A stretch of 64,000 bases of DNA from Diphasiastrum complanatum (taxonomy: Eukaryota; Streptophyta; Lycopodiopsida; Lycopodiales; Lycopodiaceae), in NCBI GenBank assembly GCA_029204225.1, contig CM055097.1:1719414-1783413 (forward strand), in the 5' to 3' direction. The notes under the pieces were generated by a model. It was not told where the DNA came from. It searched no databases and saw only the letters and a program-made list of their open reading frames with translations. Shown one piece after another: positions 59,706 to 64,000 of the stretch (positions within the stretch are counted from its first letter, which is position 1; the number at the start of each line of letters is the position of its first letter). Both the position numbers and the translations under genes were made by a program.

Positions 59706-60278
59706 TATTGTGTTTAAGGTTATGAAAGTATCATTCACATTTATCAAAGATTTGGAGGAGTTACCAATGCTAGAGCATGCTAGATTGATTTCTACTCAAA
59801 AATCTCCATATGTAAAATTTATTTTTTGTAGGTCAAAACTCAATATAGGTTTATATATTTGATCAATTCCAATTTCACACTTGCTTTACTAGAATTATCC
59901 GATTTTTGGTGCATTAGGAAGGTCTCATTGGAGGCTACAAGATGATATATCAAGTTTTTAGAAATTGCATGTAGAATTTGAGATATTCAATTTTTTGTGA
60001 TTTTGTCAAAACCCTTATTTGATTGGATCTCTAGTTTGTGAGGTTACTGAACTTCATTTGAGTGTGTTTCAATCTTAGGAAGTGTCAAAAGTCATTAGAT
60101 TGAGGATAGATCATAGGTTGATCAAAATTCCATGATTCTATGTGTGGTATAAGTGCTATAAGAGAATTGTTGAGATTGTTTCAAATATTTGTGATTTCTT
60201 TTGAAAACATTTGTTGTTGTTAAAAGGAGTGCTTTGTGCATTGAAATAGGTTGAAAGAGAAGATCAGGTCATTGTTGC

Positions 60279-61786
60279 ATGGCAACCTCAATTGGAGTCA
60301 TGTTGGAAGCCAATGATAGGCTTACCTCAAGTAACTACTCATTGTGGAAATTGAGGATGAAATCACTTCTTGAGATGAATGATGTTTTGGATATTGTTGT
60401 AGGTTTGGAGGAGAGACCAGCAACACAACAAGATCAAGTGAGGTATGATAAGAGGGCCAATAAGGCTCTACACATGATCAAGATGAATGTTACCAATGAG
60501 CTTCTCAAGGAAGTTGGTAAGTGTACTTCATCTAAGGATGCTTGGGATTCATTGAAGAAGCTTTATGAATCCAAGTCCACTTCTAGAGTGTTGACTCTAA
60601 AAACGCAAATCTTTTCTTGTTTGTAAAATAATATAGAAAGTCCAAGTACTTTTGTTCTGAGGATGAAAGCATTGAATGATGAGTTGGCTTGCATTGATGA
60701 GAGCATTAAGGAAGGAGAGCGTGTTCAAGTGATTCTTAATGGATTGTTGAATGCTCATGCTAACATTGTTCAAAGTATTGCTATTCAAAAGACTTTGCCA
60801 AGTTTGATGTATCTTCAAGAGATCTTGATTAATGAAGAATATAGGCTTCAAGCAAGAGGTGGATCTACATCGACCACTTCAAAAGGATGCTATGTTCACA
60901 AAGGGCAAATTCAAGGGCAAAACCAAAAGTAAGTGGTCTAAAGGGAAAGATCAAGTGGATGCTTCTTCAAGTGGCAAAAAGAAGGATAGATCAAATCTCA
61001 AGTGCTTCTATTGTGGCATCAAAGGACACTTTGCAAGTGAGTGCTACAAAAAGAAGAGAGATCAAAGAGTCAAGCAAGGTAATCTTACTCTTGATGAGGA
61101 TGGTTTGGATGTTCAGATGCAAATGATGATGCTTTATTCATGTATGCTTGCTAATGATGGAGATCTAGATCTTTGGTGGATTGATAGTGGAGCAACTTCA
61201 CACATGACTTTTCACAAAGGGTACTTCACTTATTTGTTGGCATATGGAGATGACAAGAGGGTGATCTACACGGCCAATGATGGTGAGTGTGCAATTAAAG
61301 GGATTGGCACAATTCATATTTCACTCTTGACAAATAAGAATGTTCATTTGGAGGATGTCTTGTTTATTCCATCTATTACCAAGAATTTGTTTAGTGTGAG
61401 TCAAATGCTAAGTAAAGGCCTCAAGGTTGAGATTGATGGAGATGCTTGTATGATCAAAAGGAAGGATATCTTGATTGGAAAAGGTAAAAGGCAAGGGAAG
61501 TTGTTCAAACTAGATGCTTGTATTATTGCTAACCAAGTTGGATGTGTTGCAAGAGAGCAAATACATATTCAAGAGGTTTGGCATAGAAGGATGGTACACC
61601 TCAACTTCAACTCATTGGAGGTAATGGCTAGAAAGAAGGTTGTGATAGGTCTTCCAAGTTTCTTAAGTGGCATCAATCATGTTTGTGAGTCTTGTGCCTT
61701 GTCTAAGTCACATAGACTACCTTATACTAGATCTACAAAGCCTTTTCAACTTGTACATTCGGATATTCATGGATTCACTACAATTC
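60279..61786 (+). pseudogene. copia gag, protease and truncated integrase
   Basis: Gag starts at ATG 60279 (NDRLTSSNYSLWKLRMKSLL) and meets a stop (TAA) at 60624-60626, after which the same frame continues (LRMKALNDELACIDESIKEG) to 60932. One inserted base near 60870, compared with the 25-kb copy, shifts the frame. Pol then runs from 60832 with zinc knuckle CFYCGIKGHFASEC, protease WWIDSGATSHMT (intact D-S-G-A), GAG-pre-integrase VWHRRMVHLNFNSLEVMARK and the first integrase aspartate LVHSDIHGF. At 61786 the element is cut and gypsy-type LTR sequence follows. RT and the 3' LTR are missing. Confidence 0.92.
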
Positions 61787-62561
61787 CAAGAATATTCTTC
61801 CAAACCGATTCTTAATAAGATTATGAGTTCCGAATTCTACAATCAACCAACTAATTAAAGACTATTATAACATTCATCTTTAACAATATCAACTTTTTAC
61901 AATCTCCTAGAACAACATCTAGAGATTTCAAAGTTTTACGGAATTCCCAAAATTCAGTTTATCATTCTTGGCATCATTAGGATCCGGTATCCAATTGAGC
62001 TCACTAGGATATTATCACTAATGAATAAAGTCTATTTCTCAACTGAGAAATACTTATCCAAGAAATCAATATGTAAAGACCACTAGGGACAATCCCCTAA
62101 GATGAGGATAGGAAAAACACAAGAGAGATTGTGGAGCAAAACCACCCAACCAAACCTAGATCCCTTCTGGAGAATCCTCCTGGATCTAGCCCCCAAGCCA
62201 TGACAATGTGACAGCAAGAGGAGAAGAGCTCATCAGGTAACCTAGACCAAGTCGTCGATGGGATAATCTCTACCTCAATATATAGAGAGTAGGATCCAGT
62301 GCATGAACACATGCAATCCCCATGCAAGTCAACTAAAAATAGGTTACAACTCTACATGCATACCTCCTGCCTATATCAGTCACACGCACATGCACTACTC
62401 CATATGTCTCAATTAGAGTGTCTGGGTCCTCTCAAGGTCATTAGTCACCAACTGGCCTTGACTTGGAATTAAATCTAGGCGTGACCAATAATCTCGAACA
62501 CTGGAGGGCCGACTACCATATTAGAACTATTCTAGGTCCTTAACCAAATATGGCCGTAACA
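61787..62561 (-). repeat. gypsy-type LTR, truncated
   Basis: On the minus strand the LTR starts TGTTACGGCC at 62561, directly after a polypurine tract ('gagaggaagaa', 62562-62572). The same junction appears on the plus strand at 43341-43366. The LTR runs down to 61787, where it meets copia integrase sequence. The stretch 61787-62240 recurs at 63543-64000. Confidence 0.6.
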
Positions 62562-63542
62562 TTCTTCCTCTCTTAAACGATTCTGTCCTTAGAACGGAAA
62601 AATGAAAACATGAAACTATTTCTTAAGCTTTCAAATATTACCCATGAATCAATATTCTTAGCCTGATCTTTCCATTTGAATAAGCACTTAGAGATGCAAC
62701 AATATTTAAATTGCTTGCCTCTACTGATGAATACTAATTCAAATTCCAAAAGATACAGAAAGCTATAAATCCTCCAAATGGATAGATCTTATCCAAAATA
62801 AATACTCATCACCTTCATGTAATCCTAATTACACGAAATACTGGGTGATTTTACTTTATTTTAGAAATCAAATCCAAAAGCTAAAGAAATTCCATCTCAA
62901 TTTCTTGTAGTAAATAAGGCTTCTTGGTAAAAATATTTTTAGAATATCCAAGTATTCTAAAATACCACAATTCAATCATCTAAAATCTCTAGGAGATCCA
63001 TCAAGTCTCAAACAATCATAACTCAAACCAGAGTACTGCAATTACTCTAATGAGTTAACAACCCCATTTCTAGCATCATATGCATGAAATCAGCATCTAT
63101 CTGTATCTTAATAGATTTATGTGTCTCCTACAAAACTAGAGATATAGACTACACTTTGTACACAAGCACTTATAACGACAATCTATAAAGAAAACAATTC
63201 CTTATAAGTAAACAATCACTTAATGGAAAGACCTGTGAGATCCATACAATCTCAAGTATGTACCGGAATAAAGGAGTTTAGAGTTCAACCAACAGATCTA
63301 AATCCTTAACTCACCCAATTGATCAAGAATTACTCATTATCTATAGAATTTTCACAATTCTTTATAATCTTCAAATAATCTTTCAGTATCAGTTTATGAT
63401 CCGTCAACCATCAATCATAATTTACATGATTCCAAAACCATACTTAATCGTTGGAAAATACTGGAGTATATGTACAACATACAATTCTGGAAAATATAAG
63501 AATCATTCTGAAATCTTTTCCACAAGGAAAATCACTGGATTT
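62562..63542 (-). other. non-coding interior between two LTR copies
   Basis: This AT-rich block of about 0.98 kb has no open frame of note. If the flanking repeats are the two LTRs of one minus-strand element, this is its whole internal region and the element is non-autonomous. I could not find a convincing primer site at the right-hand edge. Confidence 0.35.
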
Positions 63543-64000
63543 CAAGAATATTCTTCCAAATCGATTCTTAATCAGATTATGAGTTCCGAATTATACAATC
63601 AACCAAGTAATTAGAGACTATTATAACATTAATCTTTAACAATATAAACTTTTGACAATCTCCTAGAACAACATCTAGAGATTTCAAAGTTCTACGGAAT
63701 TCTCAAAATTCAGTTTATCATTCTTGGCACCATTAGGATCCGGTATCCAATTGAGCTCACTGGGATACTATCACTAATGAATAAAGTCTATTTCTCAACT
63801 GAGAAATACTTATCCAAGAAATCAATATGTAAAGACCACTAGGGACAATCCCCTAAGATGAGGATGGGAAAAACACAAGAGAGACTGTGGAGCAAAACCA
63901 CCCAACAACCTAGATCCCTCCTAGAGAATCCTCCTGGATCTAGCCCCCAAGCCATGACAATGTGACAACAAGAGGAGAAGAGCTCATTAGGTAACCTAGA
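63543..64000 (-). repeat. second copy of the 61787-62240 repeat, cut by the window end
   Basis: It matches the first copy with few substitutions and small indels ('caagaatattcttccaaa', 'gattatgagttccgaatt', 'aggatccggtatccaattga', 'ctagcccccaagccatgaca'). The offset falls from 1756 to 1754 along the match. Confidence 0.85.

Overview
The window looks like a piece of a large, repeat-rich land-plant nuclear genome, and a fern or other spore-bearing vascular plant is my best guess (inference). The signs are a spliced eIF3i gene with plant-like protein sequence, a DYW-class pentatricopeptide repeat (PPR) gene, many decayed Ty1/copia elements with plant-type tRNA-Met primer sites, Ty3/gypsy scraps, a DUF7869-type fragment and long AT-rich spacers. 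I see no bacterial, organellar or viral gene organisation, and no rRNA, tRNA or CRISPR array.

Only two host genes look functional. (1) 10251-16866 (+) is an eight-exon gene for translation initiation factor eIF3 subunit i, a WD40 protein. All exons join in frame to 326 codons and all introns are GT-AG. (2) 36429-39044 (-) is a DYW-type PPR editing factor. Its open frame begins with a PDF motif, as found in organellar single-stranded-DNA-binding (OSB) proteins. Further PDF half-motif exons lie upstream at 39130-39219, 39397-39535 and 40982-41055, so the gene looks like an OSB/PDF-PPR-DYW chimera. A possible first exon lies near 42610-42896. A third candidate, at 20489-21465 (+), is a frameshifted gene with a diverged SET domain.

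The rest is mobile DNA at different stages of decay. 0-9 kb: an LTR with primer site (702-1319), a copia RT/RNase H relic (1469-2630), unidentified eroded reading frames and a copia integrase relic (6729-7546). 20-30 kb: the SET relic, a copia relic, and a copia element (25212-29247) with matching CACTA target-site duplications. That element sits inside an older LTR of its own family, and most of its RT/RNase H region is replaced by unrelated sequence. 30-36 kb: a gypsy RT scrap, the DUF7869 fragment and a non-LTR-retrotransposon-like 3' part. 43-57 kb: several copia elements packed together. They include a nearly full-length minus-strand element (46818-52737) with a 1.2-kb LTR, flanked by plus-strand copies that lack protease and part of integrase. 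57-64 kb: another copia 3' end, a sister copy (59055-61786) of the 25-kb family, then gypsy-type LTR sequence repeated about 1.75 kb apart.

The two intact genes have no evident functional link. One acts in cytosolic translation initiation and the other is predicted to act in organellar RNA editing. The features most worth following up are the PDF-PPR-DYW fusion, the cargo-carrying copia element, the SET-like gene and the CT-repeat expansion at an LTR transcription start.
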